Positions 26,196-36,030 of a stretch of 64,000 bases of DNA are shown here, in pieces. The notes under the pieces are model-generated. The model was not told the DNA's origin. It saw only the letters and a list, made by a program, of their open reading frames with translations, and made no database searches. Numbering within the stretch: the first letter of the stretch is position 1; each line of letters begins with the position of its first letter. Origin of the DNA: Parasphingorhabdus cellanae. GTDB taxonomy: Bacteria > Pseudomonadota > Alphaproteobacteria > Sphingomonadales > Sphingomonadaceae. The stretch covers positions 2,594,001-2,658,000 of the forward strand of contig NZ_CP071794.1 in the NCBI RefSeq assembly GCF_017498565.1. Direction: 5' to 3'. Both the position numbers and the translations under genes were made by a program.

Positions 26196-26792
26196 ATGTC
26201 AATAGCTAAACGACGCCTCTCTCCTGAAGAAAGCCGCGGCATGGCCTTGGCTGCCGCGCGGGATTTGCTGATCGAGGCTGGACCGCAAGCGGTGACGCTT
26301 AAAGCCGTGGCCTCGCGGATTGGCCGGACGCATGCCAATCTTCTTCATCATTTCGGGTCCGCTTCAGGGTTACAGAAATCGCTCGCGCAATATCTGACGG
26401 ATCAGGTTTGCGGGTCCATCGCGCAGGCGGTGCTGAAGTCGCGCACGGGCGAAGGTACTGTACGTGACATTGTTGACCTCACATTTGATGCCTTTGACAA
26501 ACAGGGCGCGGGGGCCTTGTCATCCTGGATGTTGCTGACCGGCAATGAAGATGCGCTTGATCCGATTGTCGATGCGATCCATGCCTTGGTCGATGAACTG
26601 GGCGATGGCGGTCATGAAGATCGGGAAATGCATGAGGATACTTTGACGCTGGTGCTCATGGCGCTGGGGGACGCGTTGATCGGCGAGCGGCTTGCCGACT
26701 CGCTCGATTTGCCGCGCCATAGCGCCCGTGATCTGGCGGAAACCCATTTGGAGCATGCGCTCGACCGCTGGAAAAAGGAACATCCCGCCTGA
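26196..26792 (+). CDS. TetR-family transcriptional regulator
   Basis: A 198-residue protein with a TetR N-terminal HTH (residues 12-60: ALAAARDLLIEAGPQAVTLKAVASRIGRTHANLLHHFGSASG) and a helical ligand domain. It is divergently transcribed from the PF10118 gene with a 78-bp gap, the classical arrangement for local repression. A weak AAGTTA/TAACTT pair lies in the gap. The effector is unknown; a fatty acid or lipid is a guess based on the TetR group. Confidence 0.93.
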   Translation: MSIAKRRLSPEESRGMALAAARDLLIEAGPQAVTLKAVASRIGRTHANLLHHFGSASGLQKSLAQYLTDQVCGSIAQAVLKSRTGEGTVRDIVDLTFDAFDKQGAGALSSWMLLTGNEDALDPIVDAIHALVDELGDGGHEDREMHEDTLTLVLMALGDALIGERLADSLDLPRHSARDLAETHLEHALDRWKKEHPA

Positions 26793-26881
26793 ATTTGGTC
26801 CATTTCCTGTCCGAAACGGCGCAGGTTTCTGCATCTTTTTAGCTTTTCGTTTCATAATCTCTTCCACAAGATATTTTTTGG

Positions 26882-28024
26882 ATGTGGAGCTGCGACATGG
26901 AACAGAATCCCAATGCCATCGGCGATGCCCGGACATTGCACCCCGACGATCCCGCGCTTCATCTTGTTGGAGACAGCGCGGCGATCGAAGAAGTCCGGAG
27001 CTTGATCCGCTATGCTGCTGCGACGACGATACCCGTCATGATTACCGGGCCGTCGGGCTGCGGAAAGGAAGTGGTAGCCAAAGCGCTGCACCGTTGCTCA
27101 GCGCGGTCGGGTGAGAAATTTATCGGCGTAAATTGCGGTGCCATTCCGCGTGATTTGTTGGAATCAGAGCTATTTGGTCACGAAAAAGGCAGCTTCACCG
27201 GCGCCATTGCCCAGCGCAAGGGCCAGTTTGAAGATGCGAGCAATGGCACCCTATTTCTGGATGAAATTGGCGACATGCCCTTCGACATGCAGGTCAAATT
27301 GCTGCGGGTGCTTGAGGAAAAGCAGATTGAACGGATTGGCGGCGCAGAATCAATTGCCATCGATACCCGGATCATATCGGCCACCCATCAAAATCTTGAT
27401 CAAGCCATCGCCGACAAGCGCTTTCGTGAAGATCTATTCTATCGCCTTTCCGTCTTTCCAATCGATATTCCTGCGCTGAAGGATCGCCGTGACGATATTG
27501 CGCCTCTGATTCGGCATTTCATCGCGCAAATTGGCAGTGAAGAGATCTATTTTTCCACCGAAGCCATGGACTTGCTGGAAAATTACGCCTGGCCCGGCAA
27601 TGCGCGTGAGCTGCGTAACATTGTCGAGCGAGCGGTCGTGCTCTTTCCCGGTGTGATGATATCGGCCAGTCAGCTATCCTCGCTTTTTCGTCGCCGGGCG
27701 TCCAACGCCCCGACCCATCACCGCTATGCGCTGCCATCAAGCTATGCGGGCGGAGCGGAGGTGAAACCTTTCAAGACGATAGACGATGATAGCGGCTTTG
27801 ATCGCGGCACATTGGGTGACGGTTTTGACCTGAAAAAACATCTCATGCAGGAGGAGCGCAAATATCTGTTATCTGCGCTCAGGATGGCGGAAGGCGTAGT
27901 GGCGGAGGCGGCACATCTGGTCAGCCTCCGCCGGACCACTTTTGTCGAGAAAATGCGGCGCCATAAAATCGTTCGGAAAATGGCGATGACGGACCACCGG
28001 TCGGAACTAGTCCGCCGCGAATAA
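26882..28024 (+). CDS. FleQ-like sigma-54-dependent activator without receiver domain
   Basis: A 380-residue activator. The AAA+ domain (about 28-260) has Walker A GPSGCGKE, Walker [13 protein letters not shown], the sigma-54 contact loop as GSFTGA rather than GAFTGA, and the arginine-finger region [19 protein letters not shown] Fis-type HTH lies at 325-365 ([32 protein letters not shown]). No N-terminal receiver is present, as in FleQ/FlbD-like regulators. ATG 26897 is an alternative start. No flagellar gene is in the window, so the target is open. Confidence 0.9.
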   Translation: MWSCDMEQNPNAIGDARTLHPDDPALHLVGDSAAIEEVRSLIRYAAATTIPVMITGPSGCGKEVVAKALHRCSARSGEKFIGVNCGAIPRDLLESELFGHEKGSFTGAIAQRKGQFEDASNGTLFLDEIGDMPFDMQVKLLRVLEEKQIERIGGAESIAIDTRIISATHQNLDQAIADKRFREDLFYRLSVFPIDIPALKDRRDDIAPLIRHFIAQIGSEEIYFSTEAMDLLENYAWPGNARELRNIVERAVVLFPGVMISASQLSSLFRRRASNAPTHHRYALPSSYAGGAEVKPFKTIDDDSGFDRGTLGDGFDLKKHLMQEERKYLLSALRMAEGVVAEAAHLVSLRRTTFVEKMRRHKIVRKMAMTDHRSELVRRE

Positions 28025-28435
28025 TTGGTCATCATCGGCAAAGGCCTTGAACTCCAGAGCATTGCCGCTGGGGTCCATAAAAAACATCGTGGCCTGCTCC
28101 CCGATTTCACCGCGGAAACGAACCGTGGGTGCGATGACAAATGCGGTGCCTCGCTGTTCCAGCCGTTCAGCCAATGCTTGCCATTGGGTGGTCGTCAGAA
28201 CCACTCCAAAATGCGGGACCGGAACATCCTCGCCGTCCACTGGATTGGTGGTCGCTGGTGGTTTTGCGTTGGTATCAAGATGCGCGACAATCTGATGACC
28301 ATAGAGATTGAAATCAATCCAGTGGCTGCTGCTCCGACCCTCTGCACAGCCCAGCAAGTCGCCGTAAAATTCCCGCGCAGCCGCGAGGTCATGGACGGGA
28401 AAAGCGAGATGGAAAGGGCGGTGTTCAATGTTCAA
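28007..28435 (-). CDS. VOC-family (glyoxalase/dioxygenase-like) protein
   Basis: A protein of about 142 residues from a TTG at 28435 (AGGGA 7-8 nt upstream); the frame stays open to an ATG at 28483, but that would overlap the preceding gene by 59 nt. A vicinal-oxygen-chelate fold is seen: [42 protein letters not shown], and [14 protein letters not shown]. His, His and Glu are the expected metal ligands. Its 3' end overlaps the end of the convergent activator gene by 18 nt. Substrate unknown. Confidence 0.85.
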   Translation of the reverse strand: MNIEHRPFHLAFPVHDLAAAREFYGDLLGCAEGRSSSHWIDFNLYGHQIVAHLDTNAKPPATTNPVDGEDVPVPHFGVVLTTTQWQALAERLEQRGTAFVIAPTVRFRGEIGEQATMFFMDPSGNALEFKAFADDDQLFAAD

Positions 28436-29117
28436 AATTCTGTCCCTTTTTTTCCGGCGCAGCCAGCGCGAAACAATGATCAATATCCAGTTTCGCTCGC
28501 TTGCCTTGGTTTTGTTCCAATGCTTTCACTTCCTCGCGGGTCTGGGTAAGGATGATATCGCTTTCAGAACCACTTTTGCCTTCGCCGCGCATCTTTTCGC
28601 GGGCACGGCTGTCGAGGACAAAGGCCAATGTCTTCAGATCTTGGGCGGTTTTCGACAATTTCTCTCGGGCATAGACGGTTTCATAAGCCAGCTGCAGCAT
28701 CGCAGCGCACTGGTTTAATGTCGGCTTCGGTTTCGGCGCCACTTCGGTATCAAGAAGCGGCAGACATTTTTCCATTCCTTCGGCGACAACTTGTTCCGGT
28801 TCCGCAACTTTCTTCACCATGGCTTGCTGCGCGGCCACCGCTTTCAAAATCGCATCGCGCACCTGCTCCCGGGACTGTCCGGTCTCAGCCATAACCCGCT
28901 CGCCTACTTGCCCGGCATAGGTCCGCCCGCGCTCGCTCAGCAAAGGATAGGTCAGGGCACTTTCGATGCCGCGCTCCTGTTCCGACGCTACAATCGCGAG
29001 AATCGCGACACAAGACAGATCGCGTTTATGAATGTCCGTGAAGGCTGTGACCGCCGGTTCGTTAATGGCGGGCGCGGGCTGTAACAGCGCTAGCAATATT
29101 AACATGAGTTTTTCCAT
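28425..29117 (-). CDS. Secreted protein of unknown function
   Basis: From the ATG at 29117 the protein has 230 residues and a short signal peptide ([17 protein letters not shown]). An upstream ATG at 29171 gives no signal peptide. The mature part is helix-rich, with cysteines in [32 protein letters not shown] and DIDHCFALA; the even number and spacing suggest two disulfides and an internal two-fold repeat (helices 25-120 and 130-200). It overlaps the start of the VOC gene by 11 nt. No family recognised. Confidence 0.75.
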   Translation of the reverse strand: MEKLMLILLALLQPAPAINEPAVTAFTDIHKRDLSCVAILAIVASEQERGIESALTYPLLSERGRTYAGQVGERVMAETGQSREQVRDAILKAVAAQQAMVKKVAEPEQVVAEGMEKCLPLLDTEVAPKPKPTLNQCAAMLQLAYETVYAREKLSKTAQDLKTLAFVLDSRAREKMRGEGKSGSESDIILTQTREEVKALEQNQGKRAKLDIDHCFALAAPEKKGQNFEH

Positions 29118-29359
29118 GATCGCTGTATAGCGGTGCGAGGCCGCTCGCGGCAAATGCCAATTGTCGATCAATGCTTTCCTACAAACCTGCCATCATGATA
29201 TTCAGCCAATCATGACGGCACCTTATTTTCCAAAATCCGATGTGCCTGAGATTCTCAAAAAGGAAACCGCGACGCTTTTTCTGGTTCATTCTATGTAGAA
29301 GCCGTCTAAACTGTCAGGTTCGAAGCCTTCAATCTGAACAAAATGGATTTTGGTAATTA

Positions 29360-31042
29360 ATGTTTGAACCTGTCCAACCAAAGCGGCAAAAGCCGTCCGT
29401 GAAATTTCTCATCAACCTGCCCCGCCAATATCCGTTCTGGTTGTCGCTCATGGCGGGCGCAATATCGGCGACCGGCTTCGCCCCGCTTGGGCTATGGCCG
29501 GTAAGCCTGCTTGCGCTAGCCTTATGGATTGCCATTGTTGATCGCCTGGGGAGTCGCAAATCCGTTTTCTTTTCTGGCTGGTTATTTGGCCTGGGACATT
29601 TCGTTGTCGGGCTGAACTGGATCGCCAAGGCGTTCACCTTTCAGGCCGCGATGCCGGAATGGCTGGGCTATATTGCGGTGGTTTTGCTGTCCCTCTATCT
29701 GGCGGTCTATCCGGCATTAACGGCGCTGGGCGCGTGGCTTTTGGCAAGGGGACGGCGCTTAGCATTTGTTTTGGCTTTTGCAGGATTCTGGATCATCACG
29801 GAATGGCTGCGCAGCTGGGTATTTAGCGGATTCATCTGGAATCCACTGGGTGTAATCGCAGTTGACGCCGGACTCGCTTTGAGTGCTCGTTCCATAGGAA
29901 CCTATGGGCTTTCCGGATTGACAATCGGTGTTGCCGGTCTTGTGGGCTCGGCGGTTATTGGGATGCTCACCCTGCAGTGGCGGCTGATCGTTCGCCGGGT
30001 ATTCGATCTTGCGATTGTCGCCTTGGGTGCCGGTATATTGTTCCTGATCGGTAGCCGGGAAGACCTGTGGAACGGGGATGTGATGGATTTTGGCGCAATC
30101 GCCATTTGTAAAGAAGGTTGGGCTGAAAATTGCGGACCGCCCAATATCACGGTCGTCCAGCCCAATATCGGGCAGCAGGATAAATGGCAGGCCGGATATG
30201 AAGAGCTGAACCTCGGCAAACTGGCTGGATTGACCGTGCGCAAGGATGACACGCCGCGCTTGGTATTCTGGCCGGAAGCCGCGATCCCGGATTATCTCGA
30301 AACCGGCTATCCGCAGCGCTATTATTACGGCCGCCCGCCACAGATGGTGCGAGCACAGCTTGCTGGTCTTATGAAGCCCGGCGATGTTCTTGTGCTCGGC
30401 GGGCTGAAACTGGAATTTGACGACGCCAGCGCCCCTGATGAGAGGCGCGCCATCGGAGCCCGTAACAGTGTCTTTGCGATGGACTCAGAGCGCGAACTGC
30501 TCGGTCGGTACGATAAGAGTCATTTGGTGCCCTATGGCGAGTATCTTCCAATGCGGCCGCTGTTATCTGCTCTTGGTTTGTCACGGCTGGCACCGGGGGA
30601 TTTCGATTTCTGGCCGGGTCCGGGCCCACGCTCGCTGGATCTCGGCGCATTTGGCAAGGCAGGCTTGCAAGTCTGTTACGAGATTATCTTCTCTGGCCAA
30701 GTTGTTGACCGGGACAATCGTCCCGATTTCATTTTCAACCCATCCAATGATGCGTGGTTTGGCGCTTGGGGACCGCCACAGCATCTTGCGCAAGCGCAAA
30801 TGCGTGCGATTGAAGAGGGGTTACCGGTCATCCGTTCCACCCCGACCGGCATATCAGCGGTCATCACGAGCAGGGGCAAGGTGGTAGAAAGCATTCCCAT
30901 GGGGCAGGCAGGCCGGATCGACACAATATTGCCGTCTCCCGAAAAGCCGACATTATTCTCTCTATACGGCAACGTCCTATCGCTCGGGTTTGCGTTCTTT
31001 TTGCTGATCTGTGCCATTGCAATCCGGCTTCGTGCTCGCTAA
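29360..31042 (+). CDS. lnt: Apolipoprotein N-acyltransferase
   Basis: A 560-residue inner-membrane enzyme that adds the third acyl chain to lipoproteins. Six or so N-terminal membrane segments (about 25-235) precede the nitrilase-fold periplasmic domain, whose catalytic triad is Glu306 (LVFWPEAAIPDYL), Lys386 (RYDKSHLVPYGEYLP) and Cys439 (GLQVCYEIIF). A final membrane segment spans 535-557. It is the first gene of a lnt-metK-trmB run; the predicted lipoproteins elsewhere in the window are its likely substrates. Confidence 0.97.
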   Translation: MFEPVQPKRQKPSVKFLINLPRQYPFWLSLMAGAISATGFAPLGLWPVSLLALALWIAIVDRLGSRKSVFFSGWLFGLGHFVVGLNWIAKAFTFQAAMPEWLGYIAVVLLSLYLAVYPALTALGAWLLARGRRLAFVLAFAGFWIITEWLRSWVFSGFIWNPLGVIAVDAGLALSARSIGTYGLSGLTIGVAGLVGSAVIGMLTLQWRLIVRRVFDLAIVALGAGILFLIGSREDLWNGDVMDFGAIAICKEGWAENCGPPNITVVQPNIGQQDKWQAGYEELNLGKLAGLTVRKDDTPRLVFWPEAAIPDYLETGYPQRYYYGRPPQMVRAQLAGLMKPGDVLVLGGLKLEFDDASAPDERRAIGARNSVFAMDSERELLGRYDKSHLVPYGEYLPMRPLLSALGLSRLAPGDFDFWPGPGPRSLDLGAFGKAGLQVCYEIIFSGQVVDRDNRPDFIFNPSNDAWFGAWGPPQHLAQAQMRAIEEGLPVIRSTPTGISAVITSRGKVVESIPMGQAGRIDTILPSPEKPTLFSLYGNVLSLGFAFFLLICAIAIRLRAR

Positions 31043-31112
31043 GAAGCGCATATAAACCTTTCTTTATATCCAAAATAACGCGCCCCCAAGCGACCAAATA
31101 GTAGGAAAAGTC

Positions 31113-32324
31113 ATGCGCTCAGAATTTATCTTCACGTCCGAATCCGTATCCGAAGGTCATCCTGATAAGGTTTCTGACCAGATTTCGGACGCGATTGTTG
31201 ATTTGTTTCTATCCAAAGACCCGGAAGCGCGAGTTGCCTGTGAAACCCTGACAACCACAGATCGCGTTATTTTGGCTGGCGAAGTGCGCGGCAAGGGCAT
31301 GATTGATACCGATGGCAATTGGGCTCCGGGCGCACAGGAAGAAATCCAGACAGTTGTGCGGGATACGGTCAAGAAAATCGGTTATGAACAAGACGGTTTC
31401 CATTGGCAGAATCTGACCTTTGAAAACCACCTTCATCCGCAATCCGCCCATATCGCACAAGGCGTCGATGAAAGCGGTAACAAGGATGAAGGCGCCGGTG
31501 ACCAGGGCATTATGTTCGGATATGCCAGCGATGAAACACCGGATTTAATGCCAGCGACTTTGCAATATTCGCATCAGATATTGAAGCAAATGGCCGCCGA
31601 TCGTCACAGCGGCAAGGCACCGTTTCTGGAGCCGGATAGCAAGAGTCAGGTCACATTGCGCTATGTCAATGAAGTGCCGGTGGAAGCGACGGCACTGGTC
31701 GTATCGACCCAGCATGCGCCTGGCTATTTCAAAGATAGCGACAATCCAGAGCTTTATGAAGAATTGCGCGACTATGTGATGGGCGTATTCCATTCGGTGC
31801 TGCCGGATGATTTTATCACAGACAATACGGTGATTCACGTGAACCCGACCGGGCGCTTTGAAATTGGCGGACCAGATGGGGATGCGGGTTTGACCGGCCG
31901 AAAGATCATTGTGGATACCTATGGTGGGGCAAGCCCGCATGGCGGCGGTGCTTTCTCGGGCAAAGACCCGACCAAAGTGGATCGGTCTGCGGCTTATATC
32001 ACGCGCTATCTCGCTAAAAATATCGTTGCGGCCGGTCTCGCCAAGCGCTGCGCGATCCAGCTTTCCTACGCCATTGGCGTGGCCGAGCCTTTGTCGATCA
32101 ATGTCGATCTGCACGGCACCGGAACGGTGAGCGAAGAAAAGCTGGAGGAAATCCTGCCGAAACTGGTGCGCTTGACCCCAAAGGGCATTCGCACCCATCT
32201 CGGCCTCAACAAACCGATATACAGCCCGACCGCTGCTTACGGACATTTTGGGCGCGAGGCGGATGGCGATCTTTTTACTTGGGAAAAAACGGATTTGGTG
32301 GACGCTCTAAAAGCTGCTATTTAA
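31113..32324 (+). CDS. metK: S-adenosylmethionine synthetase
   Basis: A 403-residue MetK that makes SAM from methionine and ATP. Conserved motifs: [18 protein letters not shown] at the N terminus, [12 protein letters not shown], the glycine loop [19 protein letters not shown], and a C-terminal GHFGRE. The insertion in the [24 protein letters not shown] region is normal for alphaproteobacteria. The 70-nt leader does not show a SAM riboswitch that I can recognise. Confidence 0.98.
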   Translation: MRSEFIFTSESVSEGHPDKVSDQISDAIVDLFLSKDPEARVACETLTTTDRVILAGEVRGKGMIDTDGNWAPGAQEEIQTVVRDTVKKIGYEQDGFHWQNLTFENHLHPQSAHIAQGVDESGNKDEGAGDQGIMFGYASDETPDLMPATLQYSHQILKQMAADRHSGKAPFLEPDSKSQVTLRYVNEVPVEATALVVSTQHAPGYFKDSDNPELYEELRDYVMGVFHSVLPDDFITDNTVIHVNPTGRFEIGGPDGDAGLTGRKIIVDTYGGASPHGGGAFSGKDPTKVDRSAAYITRYLAKNIVAAGLAKRCAIQLSYAIGVAEPLSINVDLHGTGTVSEEKLEEILPKLVRLTPKGIRTHLGLNKPIYSPTAAYGHFGREADGDLFTWEKTDLVDALKAAI

Positions 32325-32352
32325 ATCAGTCTACGAGTGCTAACCGCGCCGG

Positions 32353-33048
32353 ATGACCAGCAAAGATAATCAGGATCCGACCACCATCCGTCAACTTTAT
32401 GGCCGGCGGCAGGGCCATGCGCTCAGGGACCAGCAAGTCGAGCTGGTCGAAAAGCTGCTGCCGCAGATTAGCGTGCCGACCGAGGGAGCAGTATCCTCGT
32501 CGGAGCTATTTGGCGACAATCGGCCTCTCCATTTCGAAATTGGCTTTGGTGCCGGCGAGCATATGGCGGCGCGGGCGGATATGCTGCCTGATCACGGGTT
32601 TATCGGCTGTGAGCCCTATCTCAATGGAATGGTCGGCGCGCTGCAGCATGTGAGAGAGGGCGTTCTGCCCAATATTCGCCTTTACATGGGCAACGCACTG
32701 GATGTGCTGGAACGGATACCAGATGGCGCTTTGAGCTTCGTCTATCTTTTGCATCCCGACCCGTGGCCCAAAGCCAGGCACGCAAAGCGGCGGTTCATGA
32801 ACCATGGACCAGTTGACCTGATCGCGGCCAAGCTGAAGCCTGGTGGCGAATTCCGGTTCGGCACGGATCACCCGGTCTATCTGGAATGGGCGATGATGAT
32901 CATGAACCAGCGCAGCGAATTTAACTGGCTGTGCGATAGTCCGAAAAGCTGGATGGTCCGTCCAGGTGGTTGGCCAGAAACGCGTTACGAAGCCAAGGCC
33001 CGGAAACAGGGGCATGAAGTCTGGTATTTTCGCTACCAGCGTAAGTGA
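32353..33048 (+). CDS. trmB: tRNA (guanine-N7-)-methyltransferase
   Basis: A 231-residue enzyme that uses SAM to methylate G46 of tRNA. The SAM-binding motif reads HFEIGFGAGEHMAARA, and the catalytic region has HPDPWPKARHAKRRFM and GTDHPVYLEW. It starts 28 nt after metK and is probably cotranscribed, which links SAM supply and use. No abnormality was seen. Confidence 0.96.
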   Translation: MTSKDNQDPTTIRQLYGRRQGHALRDQQVELVEKLLPQISVPTEGAVSSSELFGDNRPLHFEIGFGAGEHMAARADMLPDHGFIGCEPYLNGMVGALQHVREGVLPNIRLYMGNALDVLERIPDGALSFVYLLHPDPWPKARHAKRRFMNHGPVDLIAAKLKPGGEFRFGTDHPVYLEWAMMIMNQRSEFNWLCDSPKSWMVRPGGWPETRYEAKARKQGHEVWYFRYQRK

Positions 33049-33233
33049 GCGATTCCGGCAAATTTTATTAACGTAGTTTTACTGCGACTTATACTTGAAT
33101 CGCCTTGTAAACAAGCAGTTAACCGTAAATTTATTCATTGCCATAGGTATTTTGTTAACCCTCCTAATCTAGAGATTGCTTAACCAAAAAACTGGTCGCA
33201 CAGCTATTGGATTCCAGGAGGCCTCACACAGAA

Positions 33234-34208
33234 ATGGGCGACGTTCCATCAAGCCAAGATTCCGCGATTGCGGATGCAACCATAGTGGGTAGTGCCACGC
33301 CTGCTGATCTGCATATTCAGTCGCGTAACCGGCATTTCTCCACTGCGGTGATTGAGCGCCGCCGCTGGGTCGGTGGCGATCCTTATGCGTCGGCTTTCTT
33401 CAACGCATTGTCGGTCACTTTTCCCAAAGGTGAAACCTTTTTCATGAAGGTGTTGAAGCAATATCGCGATGAGGTTCCGGAAAAGCTTGCCCGCGAAATT
33501 CGTGGTTTTGTGCAGCAGGAGGCGGTGCATAGCCGAGAACATCTTTTTTTCAACAAACAGATTGAGCAAACCGATTTCGACCTCACTCGGCTTGAACAGG
33601 CGCTGACCGATGTGATCGATAAGATAGGGAACATGCCGCTCATCAGACAGCTTGTCGCGACAACATGTTTGGAACATCTCACAGCAATCATGGCCGCCGA
33701 ATTTATTGAAAATCCTGCTCATTTCCGCGATGCGGATGAAGAGCAGCGCAAGATGTGGCTTTGGCACGCATCGGAAGAAGTTGAGCACAAGGGTGTTGCT
33801 TATGATACCTGGTTGCATGCCACGAGGGATTGGAGCCCAATGAAACGATGGATCACGCAGTCAGCGTTCATGATCCGTATCTCGCTGGGGTTCGCGAAAA
33901 ACCGCACGAAGGGCATTTTTGATTTGTTGAAGCAGGACGGCATCTCCGGTCCACGCGCATGGTTCGGTTTTGCGCATTATGCTTTGGTCAGTCCGGCCCC
34001 GTTTCGTCGCACGCTGGGCCCTTGGTTCCTGTTCTTCCTTCCAGGCTTTCATCCCTGGAACAAAGATGATCGCGGTCTTATTCAATTGGCCGAAAGTGAA
34101 TATGAGGCGGCGATTATGGACAGTCCTGAGGCACCGGAAAATATCACTGCGACGGGCGCCACAATGGGTGAGCGCCGCAAAAAGAAGCGCCTACCCAAAG
34201 TGGCCTAA
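33234..34208 (+). CDS. PF10118-type predicted metal-dependent hydrolase, copy 2
   Basis: A 324-residue paralogue of the 25218-26117 protein with the same motifs: RRWVGGDPYASAFFNALSVTFPKGETFFMKVLKQYRD, QQEAVHSREHLFFNKQ, WLWHASEEVEHKGVAYDTWL and a conserved FFLPGFHPWNKDDRGLI near the end. It carries an extra basic C-terminal tail (GERRKKKRLPKVA). The ATG at 33234 is preceded by AGGAGG; an in-frame TTG at 33207 is less likely. It has no regulator gene beside it. Confidence 0.88.
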   Translation: MGDVPSSQDSAIADATIVGSATPADLHIQSRNRHFSTAVIERRRWVGGDPYASAFFNALSVTFPKGETFFMKVLKQYRDEVPEKLAREIRGFVQQEAVHSREHLFFNKQIEQTDFDLTRLEQALTDVIDKIGNMPLIRQLVATTCLEHLTAIMAAEFIENPAHFRDADEEQRKMWLWHASEEVEHKGVAYDTWLHATRDWSPMKRWITQSAFMIRISLGFAKNRTKGIFDLLKQDGISGPRAWFGFAHYALVSPAPFRRTLGPWFLFFLPGFHPWNKDDRGLIQLAESEYEAAIMDSPEAPENITATGATMGERRKKKRLPKVA

Positions 34209-34756
34209 GCCGCTAGCGGTCGCACGACGTCGCATTCCATATCGTTTTCCAGAGATAGTTCGAATTCAACTGCTGCGACAGAACAACTGCGTCCTTTGCT
34301 GAACCGCGGTTGTGTCCGCCCGGTGCGACGAAAACCTAATTTGGTCAACACGTTCCCGGAAGCTGGATTGTCGATGAAATGGCTGGCGACAATCTGGCGG
34401 TACCCCAGCGCTTTGGCTGTTTGCAATGCAGCGCGGGCGGCTTCCGTAGCATAGCCTAGACCCCAATGGTCGCGGCCAATCCAATAGCCGAGTTCGACAC
34501 TACCGTCTGGCATCATATCAATACCGCAAGTCCCAACCAAGCAAGGGGCACCAGCCGTCCGCCGGTAAATCAACCAGCGCGGGCTCTTGGGATCATGGGG
34601 AAGCGAAAGAAAGTCTTCCGCATCATCCCGGCTATAGGGCCAAGGCGCACTCGCAAGATTACGGACAATGGCTTCATCATTAATCGCATCATGCAACGCT
34701 TCGGCATCTTCGGGCCAACCTGGCCGCAACAATAATCTTGGTGTTCTTGCAAACAT
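34205..34756 (-). CDS. GNAT-family N-acetyltransferase (RimJ/RimL type)
   Basis: A 183-residue acetyltransferase from the ATG at 34756 (MFARTPRLLLRPGWPEDAEAL). The acetyl-CoA-binding region is ELGYWIGRDHWGLGYATEAARA, and FIDNPASGNVLTKLGFRRTGR is the usual C-terminal motif. The first 12 codons of the longer open frame (start 34792) have no homology to this family. Substrate unknown. Its stop overlaps the end of the convergent PF10118 gene by 4 nt. Confidence 0.88.
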   Translation of the reverse strand: MFARTPRLLLRPGWPEDAEALHDAINDEAIVRNLASAPWPYSRDDAEDFLSLPHDPKSPRWLIYRRTAGAPCLVGTCGIDMMPDGSVELGYWIGRDHWGLGYATEAARAALQTAKALGYRQIVASHFIDNPASGNVLTKLGFRRTGRTQPRFSKGRSCSVAAVEFELSLENDMECDVVRPLAA

Positions 34757-34882
34757 TGGGACTCTCCGTTGTTTTGGCCGTTTCGCGACCAAAAAGTCAA
34801 AATTTAACCGTCCCTGCTTTGGTTTGACCGGCTCCTACTATGGGCGGATGACAAGGCAGTGACATTTTCGACAGGGAGAGAC

Positions 34883-34912
34883 AAAAAAAGGGAGAGGGGG
34901 TGACCCTCTCCC
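34883..34912 (-). terminator. Rho-independent terminator after rpmA
   Basis: On the minus strand, GGGAGAGGG pairs with CCCTCTCCC around a 5-nt loop and is followed by seven T. It lies about 70 nt after the rpmA stop. Confidence 0.9.
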
Positions 34913-34981
34913 TTGAATTTGGAAGTTCTTTCGAACCATCCAGGTCATCCCTCAAAGGACAACCCGTTATCGATTGTCCGG

Positions 34982-35251
34982 TTATTCGGCGGCTTCCGCC
35001 ATGGCGTCAACGGACACATATTTGCGGCCGAGCTTGCCCTTGTGGAATTCCACTTTGCCATCAATGAGCGCAAATAGGGTGTGGTCCTTGCCCATACCGA
35101 CATTGCGACCCGGATGGGTCTTGGTTCCGCGTTGGCGGATGATAATGTTGCCAGCTACAACAGCTTCGCTGCCGTATTTTTTGACGCCTAAACGGCGGCC
35201 TTCTGAATCACGGCCGTTACGCGATGAACCGCCTGCTTTCTTATGTGCCAT
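34982..35251 (-). CDS. rpmA: 50S ribosomal protein L27
   Basis: An 89-residue L27 with the standard N terminus [20 protein letters not shown], the sequence [10 protein letters not shown], and [27 protein letters not shown]. It lies 3 nt after the rplU stop and is followed by a terminator, so rplU-rpmA form one operon. L27 reaches the peptidyl-transferase centre of the ribosome. Confidence 0.98.
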   Translation of the reverse strand: MAHKKAGGSSRNGRDSEGRRLGVKKYGSEAVVAGNIIIRQRGTKTHPGRNVGMGKDHTLFALIDGKVEFHKGKLGRKYVSVDAMAEAAE

Positions 35252-35254
35252 GGT

Positions 35255-35800
35255 TTAGTCCTTCTTCTTCGCAGCCGGCTTTTTAGCGGCTGGCTTCTTG
35301 GCCGGAGCTTTTTTCGCCGCGGCTGGTTTTGCTTCTGTTTTAGCAGCGGCCTTTTTAGCAGCTGGCTTTGCAGCAGCTTTCTTGGCCGGAGCCTTTTTGG
35401 CCGTTTCCTTTTTAGCAGGTGCTGCTTTTTTCTCAGCCGCCGGCTTGTCTTCAGCAGGCTTGGCAGCTTCTTTCTTGGGCGCCGCTTTTTTCGCAGCTTT
35501 CTGATCACCAATGGCGCTGATCTTCAGCACAGTGTGCTGCTGACGATGGCCATTTTTACGGCGATAGTTATGCCGGCGGCGTTTCTTGAAGATAATGATC
35601 TTCTCGCCTTTTTCCTGCGCAACAATTTCAGCAGCCACGGTCAGACCTTTGACGTCTTTCATGTCTGCGCCTTCACCGGCCAGCAAAACATCATCCAAGG
35701 TTACCGAATCACCTGCTTCACCAGCAAGTTTTTCGACTGCGATTATATCTCCTGCGGCAACACGATATTGTTTACCGCCGGTGCGCACTATTGCGAACAT
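35255..35800 (-). CDS. rplU: 50S ribosomal protein L21 with long Lys/Ala-rich C-terminal extension
   Basis: A 181-residue protein from the ATG at 35800 ([20 protein letters not shown]). The first 100 residues are a normal L21, including the rRNA-binding segment [18 protein letters not shown]. The remaining 80 residues are built almost only of Lys, Ala, Pro and Glu in repeats such as [15 protein letters not shown], like the C terminus of histone H1 or PhaF-type proteins. L21 is usually about 103 residues. The tail may bind RNA, DNA or polyhydroxyalkanoate granules. The tail is in frame and uses ordinary codons, so it is not an artefact of annotation. Confidence 0.95.
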   Translation of the reverse strand: MFAIVRTGGKQYRVAAGDIIAVEKLAGEAGDSVTLDDVLLAGEGADMKDVKGLTVAAEIVAQEKGEKIIIFKKRRRHNYRRKNGHRQQHTVLKISAIGDQKAAKKAAPKKEAAKPAEDKPAAEKKAAPAKKETAKKAPAKKAAAKPAAKKAAAKTEAKPAAAKKAPAKKPAAKKPAAKKKD

Positions 35801-35826
35801 GGCATTTTTCCGTTTCAATCTTGTGG

Positions 35827-35874
35827 TTCCAGCGCGCAAGCAAGGAAACGCGAGTCTCTCGGCTCACGCTGGAA
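35827..35874 (-). promoter_or_regulatory. Candidate hairpin leader of rplU
   Basis: Perfect 8-bp arms TTCCAGCG / CGCTGGAA enclose about 32 nt just upstream of the rplU start (27-74 nt). The position fits an autoregulatory leader of a ribosomal protein operon, but the sequence does not match a family I can name. Confidence 0.35.
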
Positions 35875-36030
35875 AGAGTGCGCAGCTACTAGATGGACAT
35901 GGCTGTGTCAACCAGTCTTGGCCGATTTTTTGGCCAAAATTCTGTGTCCGCACCGTCGTGTCGTGACAGCAATGCAGGCGGATTGCAAAGACCATTGCCG
36001 CAGCAATCACCGCAGCCTAAAGATGTTTTT

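Noticed and set aside
31043..31112. Possible SAM riboswitch before metK
   Set aside because: The 70-nt leader is too short and shows no matching core that I recognise.
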